This document shows, piece by piece, positions 25,563-38,900 of a stretch of DNA of 64,000 bases (position 1 is its first letter; the number at the start of each line of letters is the position of its first letter). Source of the DNA: Taeniopygia guttata. Its lineage: Eukaryota > Chordata > Aves > Passeriformes > Estrildidae. Below the pieces are notes generated by a model. The model had not been told where the DNA came from. It did no database searches and saw only the letters and a program-made list of their open reading frames with translations. The translations under genes were made by a program, and so were the position numbers. The DNA is taken from the NCBI RefSeq assembly GCF_048771995.1, contig NC_133033.1, positions 5,828,501-5,892,500 on the forward strand. Direction: 5' to 3'.

Positions 25563-25799
25563 TCTTTTTAAACATAAGCATGCAGAGAGTGTTTTGTGGT
25601 TAAGGGTGTAGCTTTACATTCTTAAGCATGGGGGGATATGTTTTTGTTTGTGATGCTGTTATTAATATTGACTGTCACAGCTGAAGGTTGCTCCTTTTTA
25701 TAATTAAAATACATCATTTGTCTTTCCATACAATTACAATTCAGCCATTCTTACACTACCTACACTGTTGAAGGCAATGTGTTTATTTACTGGAACTGA

Positions 25800-26412
25800 A
25801 GAGAAGAATAGAGAGGAGTAAAATCACCTCTCTTGACCTGCTGGGGATACTTTTTCTAATGCAGCCCAGCATGCAGTGGGCTTCTTTGTCACATGGGTGC
25901 ATTGCTGACCCGTGGTCAGCTTGTTCTCCGCCTGGATTCCCATGTTCTCCTGTGCAGCAAAATGGATTTCCAGACGGTACTGATGCACAGGTTCTTCCTC
26001 CCCAGTTCAGGGACTTTGGACTTCCCTTTCTTGAACCTCCTGACAACCCTCTCTGCCCATTTCTCCAGCGTGTTGAAGTCCTCAGTGGCAGCACAACCAC
26101 TGTTACATGAATATCAGCCCCTCTCCCCGGCTTTGTATCATTTGCCAGTTTCCTCAGAGTTAGGTGTTAAAAAGTACCAACTAAGGGTACTCCACTAATG
26201 ATGAGCCCTCTTCAGGCCAGCTGTTCTGCCAGTTTTCCATCCATTTCACTGCCCTTTTATTTAGGTTGTACTTCCTCAGTTTGTCTATGGGGATGCTTTG
26301 GGAGACAGTGTTGAAAGCCATAGTAAAGCCAAACACCATCTAGTGCTCTTCCCTCAGCCACCAAATTAGTCATCTCAATCAAAAAATCCTATCCAAAAGA
26401 CACTTGCCATAA
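25800..26412 (-). mobile_element. CR1 LINE fragment, minus orientation
   Basis: The plus strand shows the reverse complement of the CR1 reverse-transcriptase 3' region: CACCTCTCTTGACCTGCTGG, CTAATGCAGCCCAGCATGC, GTCAGCTTGTTCTCC, TTGAACCTCCTGACAACC and the CCATAGTAAAGCC stretch are all recognisable against remembered CR1 copies. It is 5'-truncated, well diverged and not coding. The extreme CR1 3' end is not present. Edges are approximate; it starts some 240 bases past the TXNDC12 poly(A) signal. Confidence 0.8.
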
Positions 26413-29400
26413 CTTCCCATAACAAACAAGGATGTAATTTTCTACAGATACTAATTGAGGAGACATCTGAGGACACTAGGTGTGGAAAATTGTACTGAAT
26501 GAATTTTTACTCTTCAGCAGCATTAGGAATTCCACTTTCCAGACCAGTCTGTCGAAGAAATTTTAGGCACCAAAACTCAACTGGGTAGTAAAAGACAAGG
26601 ACTCAGTGGAATTAATAGGATTATTGCACATTGCAATTACCCTGCTCAGCTGCTAGTAGTTACTCTACAGGCTTTATCCTCTGCTTCTCTTGCAAATTGT
26701 CTAGTAAATTAACAATTGAATTGAACTCAGCAGCTACTCTCAAGTCATATCAACCTCAAAGTAAACCTGTAGAAGCCTTAAAAAAGGATTTGTGTTGCCC
26801 AAAATATTCTCTTTTTTCCCTAGCTTTATCTGTTGAGCAAATAAAAATGTTCCTATCTGATGCTCATTTTATTTAGAGCTCTAGATTGACATAACTAAAA
26901 ACTCATCGCTATGGCTTTTTTACTTGCCAGCAGGGGGAGGACTTTGCGTGTTCATCTGTGATAGGATTTAACAAATCATAAATAAAAAGCAATCTCTGAT
27001 GCAAATTAGCAGGGTGCACCTCTGTAGGTTTCCATGCATGATTTTGCAGCGGCTCTGCCCTGGTCTTCTCTCTGCAGTGAAGTTGTAGCCTGTGGGTTGT
27101 ACATGAATTGTCCCTTTCTTTGCAAAATGCTCTGATGACTGAAGCAATGTGGCCTCAAAGTAATTTTTAGAAAGTTCTTCATCCACAGATATCTCTCTTC
27201 AGTGACAGGTATGGGCAATGTGCATTATTCTTTACATTTAAGACCACCCTGATTCAGAATTATCCTCCTTCACATCTTCTCTGACACATCTCCTTTCCTT
27301 GGCACTTCATGCCTTCCAGACTTGGTACTTCGGAAGGATGAACTTATTTAATGACCCTTTTTCCTTTGTTCTTCAGCTGCCTCCTTTCTCTCTCATCCTT
27401 TCTAGCCTCTGTATGTTCAGAGACATGGTGAGCTGGTACAGCTTCCCCACCCTCTTTTCCATTTGCTCTTTTCTAGACCATTCTTTTGTCCTCTGTAGCA
27501 GGATGGAGCGTGGCGCTTGCTGGCCTGCTTGGTGTCTAGCTGGGGTCTCAGCAGAATATGATTTATGTGCTTTCACAACTTAATTTCCAGGGACAGCTGG
27601 TTAACTTGTGTAAAAACTGTTTTCACATCTCTGGATTGCAGGGTGAACCTATTTTTGATGTGTCACTTAAGTATTTTTCTCTTTCCTGCCTCTTATTTTA
27701 TACCTGAATATTTTTGTTGCTATCTCCTACTGCAGATTCTTTACATCCTTCTTCTTCATAATCTTGTTAAGATGGTACAGATGGTTGGCATTTTCTTCTG
27801 TGCAGAGGGATCCACCCAGCAGATGCTTTTTGTATGTTGTGTGACTTTATGCTCACAAACACGTCCCCAGGGCTTAGAGAAGCTGCTTGCAGGTCAGTGT
27901 TTCCTGTAGCTGTGTTTGAAGTTAATGATACACTGCAGCACTGCTCAGAAACCAAGGCCTTAGATTAGTTTGCCCCCATCAGCTTTGTTTCTTGTGCTAC
28001 CCATCTGTGTATGACTTGCAGTAACTTACATGATCACTTCTTCAGATGTATCTAGAAATCCCCTTGGATTCTCAGCTTTTACTCCTTCTAGGGTGATAAA
28101 AAACCAAAGACACTTCAAAATTCTTAGTACAGACCCAGAGAACTGCTAGGGTGAATTAATCTCTTGTAAACAAACATGCTGTCAGTTCCCTTTCTTCCAG
28201 AAACAACCTACAGAGGAAAAAAAAAAAAAAAACCAAAGTTAATTAGGGAGTGCCTGGATTGCAGCTCCCATCTGGCTGCCTGGGAGCAGAGGTTGCTTTG
28301 TGCACCTGAGGCTGGACAGGCTTTAAGGAAGTCTCAGCTGGAGACTCAGGAAACCTTTCCTTTGCCATGTTAAGTGGCAGGGAACAAAACTGCAACAACC
28401 AAGAATGCCTGCATGGCCAGAGTGCCCCATCTGTCATCCTGGCATGCTGAGTTTAGGAGTCATCTACTTCAAACACACTTTTGTCCCTGTGGCTGTCTGC
28501 CTGCCACTGTGTCTAGCCTGTATCAAACTGCTAATGAGCTTCATTCATTCATAGCTCCTGTAATAAATAGCTCTGAAGTGAAATATTATTAAACCCCTAT
28601 GAATATGAGGTCATATATCGTTGGAGGTGATGAAACTTCTCTTAACTTTTGGCAAGAGGAGAGGTATTTGCATTTATGTTATGCTGTGATATTTATTTGC
28701 AGCTGACCTGTTATTGTGCCTGCTTGGGTTTGCCCAGCCAGGAGAACCACTCCAGGGCTATTCCTTGACAACTGTCGCTATAGGTGGCTCTAAAGTTGAG
28801 GCCTGAGGATAGAGATTCAGAAAGCAATAAAGATGGAATTACTCTGAACAGAGCTCTCTCCAGAGAGTGGGATGAAAAGGGCTCATCACTGCAAATCCAT
28901 GCTCATTTCAAAGACAGCAAAGCCAAAGATGAAGTTTCTCTAAAAGGTTGCATCCCCTATCCACACAGCTGTGTAAGTTGTCTTTGGCACTGACTGGAGA
29001 GGGAAGGTTGCTGCCTGGAGGAAACCAGGAAACAGTAATGAAGGTCTGTCTAAATGTTAAAAGTTACTTTGTCTCAAAACTATTTGGCGTATTAACCCAT
29101 TCCCCCTTTCCTCCTTGAAGAAACAGGTGCTGATTTGTTAAGCAGTTAGCCAAATAATCTCAGTTTGCTTTTCCCCTTAAGGTTTGTCTAGAGTAAGGTG
29201 TGGCTGTGCACAGTTCCCAGGCCTGCCATTGTCCAGGGAGAACCACTCCTGCCACTGCAGCGCCAGCCCGGTGCCACCACGTCAGCACCATCCAAGGAGG
29301 AGGAATCTTCACTGACAAGTCCCAGGCCAGCCCCTGTGACCTGTCACAGGCAGTGGCAACAGGGACCAAATCTTGAGTGATCCTTCCAAGCTGTGAAAAA

Positions 29401-32400
29401 TGTCATGCCACCATTTTGTGATGGCGAAATCTGCAGTAAATTCCTTGGATTATGGACAAAAGAAAAAAAAAAAAAGAAAAATAAATGGACACCCCAAACT
29501 TTTCTGCTCACAACTATGCTGGAAGCAGGGACTGTCTGACCTGTGCTTACAGCATTCCAGGTTCTAACTCAGAACAGTGAGAGAGGCTGTCACACACCCC
29601 CTGTGCTGGCTCTCATCCCAGCACGGGGCACAGGCATCAGGAAAAGTGCAGGGGGCAGCCAGGATGTGGGAGCAGGCAGGGTATGACCTGGGCATGGGAT
29701 CTCAAGTGGGTGGTTGCTGCTCCCGTGTTCTGTTTTCCTCCCCCCAACACAGGAACCTCCTCCTCCATTCCCATGTCTCTGCTGTGATGTGGGGAGTGAA
29801 GGGCAGCCAACTTCCTAGTTTCCACCCTCTCAAAACGTCATGATCCCATTGTTACCAATCCAAGTCAGGGCAAGGGAGGAGCTGGAGCAGAGCTGAAGGC
29901 ACAGGAGGGTGTGAACTGAGTTTGGCTAAGGCTGTATGTAACCGGCTCCTGATTAGAGTTTATTTGCTGATATACATTCATTTTTGGACCATTTTGCACA
30001 CACACAGCATGAAAATAGGTAGATGTGCTGCAGAAATATTAATTGATGAGAACTGCAGATGTTCCCCCTGCTTTTTGAGAGTGCTTCAGGTCACAACATA
30101 ACATGCTGTGCATAAAATAAGCTGCACTGGCAGCACAGTCAAATTTGGATATCACTTTATTGTGCTGTTTCTGATATTATGAACAGTGTTCAAAGAGCCA
30201 TTTGTGAGGATTTGGATGCATTAGCCCTGTTAACAGGGATGAAATTCACACATTCTGGGGACACAGCATGGGCCTTACATGCTCTTTATTCCACACTGAA
30301 GTAGAGAAGAACCTGGGTGAGTGCTGCCTATTCAAACAAGGAGGATTTTGTTTGCGGGTGTCCTGTTTTTACCTGGTTCCCCTGGACAACAGCTGATTTA
30401 ACTGTTCTGGTGCTGCTCTTGCTTTAAGAATAAATAAATCAATACATGAATTGATAAATTAATTTTTTAAAATACCATTTTTAGAAACAATGAAATTTAT
30501 TTCTTCAGATCAATTGCACTGTGAGAGGATGGAGTGTTTTGAATTAAAAATGTTGAGAGAGTAGTAGAGTATGTATGTTGTGCTTGATAAATGTGCTCTC
30601 CTGACTGCTGTGAGAGAGTGAGATAGATCCACATGTCAGAAAACAAGATAAAGCGCAGCATCTGCTCTTCCACCTCCATGTGCTTGTGGGAGTTCTTTCC
30701 TGTTTCCTTATTTCCCCATCTATAAATCTAGAATAACAAAGACCTCCCCCACTGGAAGTGGTGTCAGCAATTCATGACCATACAACATTAAAACCTGGCA
30801 TGGAAGTGCACTAGGAGAGCAAAAAATATTCACTCTATAAATTATAGAAACATGTCTAAACAAGATGATAGACAGCAAAAATCACTACGTATTCTCCTGT
30901 CTCCTAATTACCTGGGTGCATGCCTTCTTTTGGTTATCCCTAAGAAAGTGCTTGTAGATAAACACTGACATTTCAGGGGTAGCATGAAATCTATAAAAGC
31001 CTTTGGAAATTAGGATTGTTGAACACTGGCTCTGCACTTGTGGCTGTGGTTATGGGGTGTCAGATCAGGTGATCACTGCCAGATGCCCAAGTGAGCCTCA
31101 GCCATGATGTGTCCTTTGCATCAAAGGTGCAGGTATGTGCCCATGACCATTTGCACTCTGTGTTGGTGCTTTATAGGGCTGTGGGATCACAATGATTTTC
31201 TAGACTAAGCATCAATCAACAGACTGAAAGAAGAGCTCTACCCATGCTGGGTTGACAAGAAGTCAGGTTTTGGCAGAGATCAGCTATCCTAGAGCAATAA
31301 GAGGACTGCAAGGAGCTGGAAAGTCTTTTTTAGGTGTCAAGCTTGCTAGGCTGTCTTTGAAATACTTGTAATGAGTTTGGGATTTTGTTACACTATTGAT
31401 TATTTCTAGTTGCCTACACAAAGCTATTATTTTGCTTAAGGCTTAAATCAGGGTCTGGTTTATATAACAGTAATTTTAGTTGGGGTTTTGATGGCAAATA
31501 CACATTTTCATTCTAGATGAGGGTAGAAAATGATTCCAGTGTTGGGTAGAATTGTCCCCTGGGCTACCTGGCAGATAGCACAGGCTTGAGTAAAATGGAG
31601 AAGCTGTATGGCATCTCTGAACTGCAGAGAGAAAATGTGCTCCTTAAAGGTGCTCAGCATCTCTCCTGTAATTGTTCCTAAAATGTTCACTTAGCTACAT
31701 GCTAGTCATATTATACTACTGTGCTCCTTGCCTTTCTACATTCCCATGATACTGGTAACTAGTCAACTGCCCTGGACAAAATGAAGCAATAAATCAATTG
31801 TCAGACTCCTCTAAAGTGGCTGAACGGTTTTAAAGCTCAAGCTGCTCCAAGGACAGGTTGACCTACAAGCCAGTCCGAAGACCACTGAAGATCAGAGCTG
31901 AGGATCACATGCTGAGGGCCACCAGATGTGCAAAAAGCTTTTAAAAGTGGACAAAATCATTCCCGTGCTGTGTGGGCAGTGTCCAAGCTGAGTCAAAGTG
32001 CTGCACATCAAACAAAAGGCACAAAGAGACTGGGAAGAAAGCTGCAGTTCTCTGGAGGACATGGCAGGATGAAAGGACATCTGCACCCCCAAGTTTTAGG
32101 GGTTTGAGTTCAGAGGTGCTGCCTGAAGATAGAAACCCTGCAGATCCAGTACCTTTAAGCACCTCCTGCTCTGACCTCCCACACAAGGAGCTTTTCTCCT
32201 GGGGCCCAAGAAGACCTTGTGTTTGAGCTGAGGCACTTGATTAAATCCTGCCACCTTTGCTGGTTGTTAGGGAAGCACCTTCTTAGTTATGTCACACATA
32301 ATGTTTAACATGTTTTTTAAAACTCAGTATTTTGTTAATTGTCCAGGGCATCATCTCTAAAGGCTATTTTGGTTTCCTGGTAATGAACAGACCACAGTCA

Positions 32401-32579
32401 GGTCTCTCTGGGGTCTAAATGGTTTTAAAGCTAAGAGGGTCCACCACAACCTCTTCATCAGACCGCCTTCATGTGAGCGACTTATATCGTAGCTACTGCC
32501 TCAGTTTTTGTCTTCTCACCAGTAGAAATATAGTGCCTGATGACACATCGGCCATCACTAGGCTTCAGAGCTAACAGTG
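26413..32579. other. Intergenic sequence between TXNDC12 and RAB3B
   Basis: About 6.2 kb, AT-rich, with short poly-A patches at about 28,218-28,233 and 29,461-29,482. Open frames stay under about 115 codons and none shows a domain or paired splice sites. No further gene recognised. Confidence 0.5.
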
Positions 32580-32809
32580 CTACTGATGGGAATCCCAGCC
32601 CGTGCGGAAAGCGCGGTGAGAACGGCAAGTTTGGCTGTCACCTGGGACGTTTTCCCTGCCCGCTGGGGCTCCGGGGGCGCCTGAGGCGATTCCCGTTCCC
32701 GCGCTCCCCGGGGGCCCCCGCCCCGCCCCGCCGCGCTCCGCCCCCGGGGCCGCCCCAGGTACCGGCGGGGGGGCGGCTCCCGCCACGCGAGCAGCGGCCG
32801 CGGGACCGC

Positions 32810-32894
32810 TCGGCTTGGCTCGCTTCACTTCAGTTCAGTTCGGCTCGGCTCGGTTTGGTTTGGTTTGCTTCGGCTCGTCCCGGCTCGGTTCGGC
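32810..32894 (+). repeat. Degenerate 17-unit pentanucleotide array
   Basis: Seventeen consecutive 5-base units in one register, mostly TCGGC, TCGGT, TTGGT and TCAGT, with variants TTGGC, TCGCT, TCACT, TTGCT, TCGTC and CCGGC. Position 1 is T in 16 of 17 units. It ends 21 bases before the splice donor of the probable RAB3B exon 1. Confidence 0.85.
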
Positions 32895-32915
32895 GCCGCC
32901 GCTCCTCCGCCGCAG
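32810..32915 (+). other. RAB3B: Probable RAB3B non-coding exon 1 (3' part)
   Basis: Ends in CCGCCGCAG with the donor GTAAGA at 32,916, a strong consensus site. The first coding exon begins at its ATG directly after an acceptor, so an upstream untranslated exon is required, and this is the best candidate. Joined, the start context would read GCCGCAGATGG. The start site is not determined, and the pentamer array may lie in the exon or in the core promoter. Confidence 0.6.
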
Positions 32916-35900
32916 GTAAGAGCCGTGCCCCTCTGAGGGGGCTCCTCCCGCGCCGTCGGGGCTGCTTCCCTTCGAAGGTGGCGGGAGGGGGCTGGCGGTG
33001 TTCCGCGCCCCATGTCCCCACCGGGACCCACAAATTCCTGCTGCCCTCCTCGCCCCGAGCGCCGGGGCTGTCCCCGGGCTCCGCGGGACGGGAAGCAGGA
33101 GGTGCCCGGCGGGTGAGCTCCGTGCCCCGAGGTGTGGTGTAACGGGCAGCTCACGGGAGCGGCGGGGCGGAGAGGGCAACAGCAGTTCCATCGCCAAAAT
33201 AAATATTTCCCAGCAATGAGAGGCGATATAATATTGCCTTATCTGTAAAATACCCTCAGCCTCGCGGGAGCGGGGAGGCTGGAGAGCGGGGCCTTCCCGG
33301 CTGTTCTCCAGCTGGTGCGGAACCCGCCCGTTCCTCACCCCGGGCAGTGCCCGGCTCGGGGAGGGGGAGCCGGTGACAAGAACCCAACTGCTCGGCGATG
33401 GAGCCCGGCCGGCAGCCGCGGCACCCGCTGCCGTCGTGGCTGCTCGGGCAGGGCAGGGACCCGCTGCTGCCTGCACAGCCCGCCCGAGCCGGCGGAGCGG
33501 ACTTGCTTGTACCCACTCTGCCCTTAGGGCCAGCGAGCCCACCGCACCGAACCAAACGGATCCATCTTCTAATTTACTTCATAAAAAGTATAAACTCTCC
33601 AGTTTGTGCTGTGCAAAACCCATTTTTTTTTTCTTGCCATGGTTTCTGGGACGAGGCATTGGTTTTCCCCGCTGTTTTCTCCGCGCTTGCCGGCAGCCCG
33701 GCAGCTCCGCTGGTGTGCGCGGTAACAGCCGCCCGTGGGACCGCAGCGCTGTCGCCGACACCGGCACGAGTGGCTCCACCTTTTTTGCCTCCCAAGGCTC
33801 TGTCTCCACGCTGTCCTTTCCTTCTTACAAGCTTGTGGGCTTGCTCAGTGCATCAGGTTGGTCTGACCTAAATTAAGTGTAGCTTGTCAAAAAAGAAAAA
33901 AAAAACCCAAAGCGGCGGGGAATAATTTTAACGTGGATTTTCCCATGTCCTGAGACAATATAAGACCGTGGTCTCAGAACATGTTTCTGTGCAATTCTTT
34001 GGCGGCAAATCTGGTTTTGACTGCTCTTGCTCTGTTTCTCATCACTTATTCATCACCCAGTGTTGCACTCTCACTTGTGCAAATAATAGTTTTCAGGGCT
34101 TCAGAGTTGCCTGGATTAGCTCTGGGTCCAAATAAGATTCTCTTCTGAATGCCTTTTTTCCCCCTCCAAAGGTAAAGATGTCACTGGAACTATATTTTTG
34201 ACCTGTGTGTTTGTAACTGTACTCAGATCATGGGAACACTGGTATTGGGTTGTTGGGGGTACAAAATTGAATCCATACACTGCTGTATGGAAGTGTGTAA
34301 CGAAAAGGCTTTATTTCCTGTTATTTGTACTTGCTGTCCTGGAGGTGGTTATATGTGCATTTACTGGGACTTCACTGTCTTCAGGACAGTTTCATCAGAA
34401 CAATTTATAGTGTAAGTCAGAAGAGAGACAAACCAAATTAAAATCAAGCTTCCTTTGCAATTTTGACAAAATTGTGATTCCCTCTTTGCAGACCAGATAT
34501 ATTTTCAGGTGACAAAGTGAGAAGACTTATCAGCTTTTGGTTTTAATAGCAGTAGTTCTTGTGTGTAGCAAAGCAATGCATCTAGTATTTGTCGACATGG
34601 TGGTTGTCATGTAGTAGTTATGTTCGCTGTGCAGTTCCAGAGATTTTTTTTTCCTACCTTCATTTTCATATGATTTCATGCAGCTCCAGAAAAAATGTGC
34701 AGGTCACAGCATCACAGTTCAGGGTCTTGTGTCATGCTGGCTGGTTGTAGTGCCAAGAAAGGCTCTCATGTCCACTTTGCCTTCCCCAGTAGGTACATGT
34801 GTATTTTTTGTTACTGGTTGGGCTGAAGAAGTAGGGTTTTTTGAGGCAGTTCTCAATGACTAATGCTGAGAAATGTCCTGAACTGGTCGTTTCAGGTATG
34901 CTTTTTGCTGTAAAAATGTGTCTTGTGCTTCAGGTTCTGCATATTTAGTGAGCTCCTGGAAATGTGTGCTTAGCTTAGTGCAGTAGTTTGATATTTGAAA
35001 TAAGCAATAAGATTTATGTTTGGAAGTATTAGCTCATTAAAAAATGGGAGGTGTGAGGGTGCTTATTGTAATCCCAGTTAGCAGGTGGCTTACTTTGCAG
35101 CATGGGAGAACATCATAGCATAGCGAAATGAATTAACTTATTCATCACAGATTTTCTGCTTGGAAGAGGAGGATAAAAGGCAGCAAATTAGACTTCTGCA
35201 CTGCAGAGGCATCCTGAGCTGTCCCTGTCTGTGTGATTCTGCTTTGCAGGTTGTTTCTGCAAGGCAATTCCAGTCTCTGGTCACTTGATTTGGTGAGGAC
35301 AACAGCTTGTTTTTACCTATAAGTTAAAGGTTTTAGACCCAGTGGTGCAGAAAAATCTGTGTCTCCTGCTCATTGATGCAGGGGTGTCTACATGAACCTG
35401 CATATGGCCTCTAGCTCCAAATAGGGTAGGTGCCGTCATATGTCTGAACTTCCCTTATCTTCCTCCACCATAAAAGGGCACAGTCATGGCTTTCTCCATG
35501 GGGGGCTGCATCCCAGGGCAGAACGTGGCTGTGCCCTGCCTTCCAGCTGTGGAAGGACCAGCAGGGACCCACATGTGTCCTGTAGCAGAGCTGGTACAGA
35601 TTCATCTTGTGTGTTGCTCTGGGTGCTTTCATGTCACTGTTCCTTCAGTGCATTCAGCAGTGAGGTGCTCAGAAGTGCTTCACTATTGCCAATTCCTTCC
35701 TGACAAAGAGAGGCAGAGCTGCAAGGCCGGAGATCTGACGAGAAGGGGACTGAATTCCGGGTTTCTGTTGTCTCAACCATCGCAGCAGTGTCTGTGACAG
35801 GAAGGAAGGACTTTGAGGATGGTGAGTTTTGTAACAGCCCTCAACCTCATCATCAGTGTGCACTGTTGTCTGGGACAGGACTGGATTTGGGTCAGCCTCA

Positions 35901-38900
35901 GCTTGCAGTCCTGTAGACCTAGAAATTGGCTGGCTCCGGGATTCCAAAATTCAACAGAATATTCAGGGAGTTGTGGAAATCTCTGCATCCCTTCTTTAGG
36001 GCATAGGGAAAATAAAAATCCCCTCTTCCTTGCATCCTTTGGGAGAGAGCTGAGCTGGGTTCAGTTAGTGGGTCCCCTTTACCATGGAAGATTTTTTTAC
36101 TGTTACGTATTTTACTCTGTGTTTTTTGGAGTAGTATGTTTGCCAACAGGCATGGAACCATGTGATAATGAGAGTGGCAAACACTTAACGCTCATAGAAG
36201 AGAGTACAAAGGTGGAAACTTTTAGTTCTTTAATTTTTTTTTTGTTGTCATATTAGAGGGACTAATTCCTCCTTCCTGAGAATTCTATTGTGGCTCTAAA
36301 ATGGACTTTGAAGATATTGAATGTTGTGCAGGAAATGGGAGAGGCATGGCTTTATGTTTGACTTGAGGAAATATTTTGAACAACAATTGAACCAGATGTT
36401 GTTGTAAAGTTAGATGGCAAAAAAGTGCTACCTGCTGGTTCTTGATTCATGTTCCACACCCATCAAATTCTTAAAAATCCTTTAAAAGCTGTTTTTAAAG
36501 CCTATGTTCCCAAATCTAAATGGGAATGAAAATAAATAACCACTGACATGGCTTAGAGGTTTTCATCCTTTAGTTGTCATGCATATATTGAACTTTTTTG
36601 TAGCATGTAAATCCCAGAACAAATCCACTACAAGCATCTTCTCATGAAGACTTCTGGACTCATTAATAAATGAATTTTGTTAAAGATGAAGTGGTAAAGA
36701 TGAAGAACCCACATTTTTAAAGTAATAGATATAGACTTTCTGTGTAGGGAGTTGAATAGTTTTTGTTCTGGATCTGTCAGTTGAGTGGCATTTGGATGAC
36801 ACCCCAAAGTCCTGAAGAGTGAGCCAGAGGCTGTCACAGGGAGCAGAGGGCAGGGCTGTGAGAGCAGGAGGAAATGTAACTGAAAAATGTGCAATACTTT
36901 GGGCAAGACCAAGCTTCTGTTTTGCTGCCAAGCAAGGTGATTGTCAATTGTGTGGATCCTGAGAAAGGATTTATTTGTCTTTGATCCAAATTGTGGCCTG
37001 GAGTAGGTGGCTGCAGCCTGTTATTTACATAAGGTCCGAGTGTGCCCAGGTGTTTTGGCAGTCTCCACAAGGCAAGATAATGTAAGTCAGGATGACAAAT
37101 GGTGCTGTACCCTGGCTTAACAGAGAGAAAATGCATCAGACACAAACTTGGCCTTTACATTGTATTAGCCGTGAAAAAGACAACTATGTTCTCTTACATG
37201 TTTCTGCTCTAAAGCTGGAATAATTATTACTTTAAGGCAGATATTTTTGTGTAGATGTGCTATAAGTTGCAGATGTCCTATTGCAGTTGTCTTTGCAGCA
37301 TGGTAGACTTTGATCCAGGCTTTGTGCAAAACACCCTTGTGTACAGAGGGATTTCAGCTGCTTCTTGGTTCCATTTGCTTTGCTGCCTTTCTTCAGGAAA
37401 TGTGTAATGATTCCTATCCAAGGTTTTCCATCCACTTGTGGGATTTATCCAGAACTTTAATTTTAGATTGGTAAAGATAATCTCCCTTTAATAAACTTTA
37501 AGCTGATGGCTTCAAATGTTTGCTGCTATCTTAATATCTGTCACTAACTCAAGCACTGTTTCTGTTCTCTTTGTACATTACAGGACTTTTCCTCTTTACC
37601 TTCAATGGAGGAAGCTCAGACCTTACACAGCACTGTGTTCCCAGCCTAACCTGCCTACCCATATTCCCTTACCTAATATTCTTATTATTCATCTTTATCA
37701 TAATCATTGTAATCCTTTTGCTTCTACATCGCAGGTTCAACAGTGTGACCACTCTCTTGATTCACATACTCACAGCAAAGCCTCCATCTCTCTCATGGAT
37801 TATAGATCTAAATTGGTAACTATCGCTTGCTTGCAATGTTTATTAGCAGTTATGTTAATTGCTCATACTCTGTTTTCTGCTTCTGATAAATCTCTCTTGT
37901 AGAACAGCATTTGTATAAGAGTCTCTAAGGTCACGGCCTTGTTTCCTTTATGAGCTTTATCCTTAGGACAGCACACATTGGCTGTAAAAAAATTCCATTG
38001 CTTGGTAGAAATCTGGTTCAGAATGAAAATTCATTTCTGAAATAGAAAACAGTATTTATTTTCCAATGACAGAGCACATAAAGGAGTGAGTTTTTGTAAT
38101 AGAAAATTGACATAGATATGTAATTTGTGAACTAGAATATTTTAGACTTAAATGCACTTTCTAAGACTTTTTGGGAAAAAAATACACAAGGTATTTCACT
38201 TTTGAGAAGAAGTTATGTTGCACATTAGTAGCACCTCTCACGGGTTTCTGTAGAAATACAGAGGAGTGGTTTCACCCCATCCTCTTATCTGCCTAATTAA
38301 AGAGATGTGTGTTAGTGCATGATGATGAAACAGTTAAACTGTCACATTTAAATTGTTACTGGTCCTAAATAGCATAAGACAATTATAGGAAATTACAGTT
38401 TTGGCCTTAAAAATGAAGCCTATTAAAGGATGTTTTTATTGCTAGAACACCCCAGAAGTTGTAATATAGAGAATACCCGGGTTCATAACAAGTTGAATTT
38501 GCAAATGTGTCTTAGAGTGTCGTTTGAAGTATAAGTTGCATCAGTGTAAGCAGGTTTCATGACTAACTGGGGTGACTGACAGCAGAAAAGGAGACTCTTT
38601 CCCAAATTCAGACTTCTTTCTCACACTGTTGTGAGAGAGAATGGGAAGTGGAAACAGCATGTCTGTGAACACACCCATGTGGTTGTTAATAAAGAGACAT
38701 GTAACCTTCCAAGGTAATGATTGGATTTCTTGTTTCTTGCCTGTGAGAGGATAAAGAAGAACAGCCCTCCATTAGTTTGTAGACAAAACCGTAGGGGCTG
38801 GCAACACTAAAAGTCAATCTTAGCCTTTTTTCCTGGCAATAAATGAATGGTGAGATAGATCAGGTGATTTCTAGCCAACACTTTAAACTTTTCTTGAAGT

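Larger units (their letters stand above)
16138..25600 (+). other. TXNDC12: TXNDC12 gene (whole locus)
   Basis: Seven coding exons with GT-AG introns sum to 513 coding bases, 170 residues plus stop, against 172 in human as I recall. The product (ERp18/ERp19, also AGR1) is a soluble thioredoxin-fold oxidoreductase of the ER lumen that forms and isomerises disulfides in secretory proteins. Visible parts are a hydrophobic N-terminal signal peptide (residues 1 to about 25), the active site WCGAC (C64 and C67), a conserved cis-proline-type YIPRILF segment, and a C-terminal GDEL, a KDEL-like retrieval signal. The gene is divergent from BTF3L4, and its second intron holds KTI12 on the same strand. 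AGR2 and AGR3 are related but lack the CGAC centre. Confidence 0.95.
32580..33560 (+). promoter_or_regulatory. RAB3B: RAB3B CpG island and promoter
   Basis: About 1 kb of GC- and CpG-rich DNA with GC boxes (CCCCGCCCC at 32,721-32,729) upstream of a strong donor at 32,916. It is the only such island between TXNDC12 and the RAB3B start codon, so I assign it to RAB3B. Long open frames on both strands here are GC artefacts. Confidence 0.7.

Noticed and set aside
32835-33542. 235-codon minus-strand frame in the RAB3B CpG island
   Set aside because: Compositional artefact of the island; it translates the pentamer array antisense and has no recognisable domain.
35813-36256. 147-codon plus-strand frame with a signal-peptide-like start
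   Set aside because: Hydrophobic start but no domain, no flanking splice signals that fit, and AT-rich intronic composition. Probably chance.
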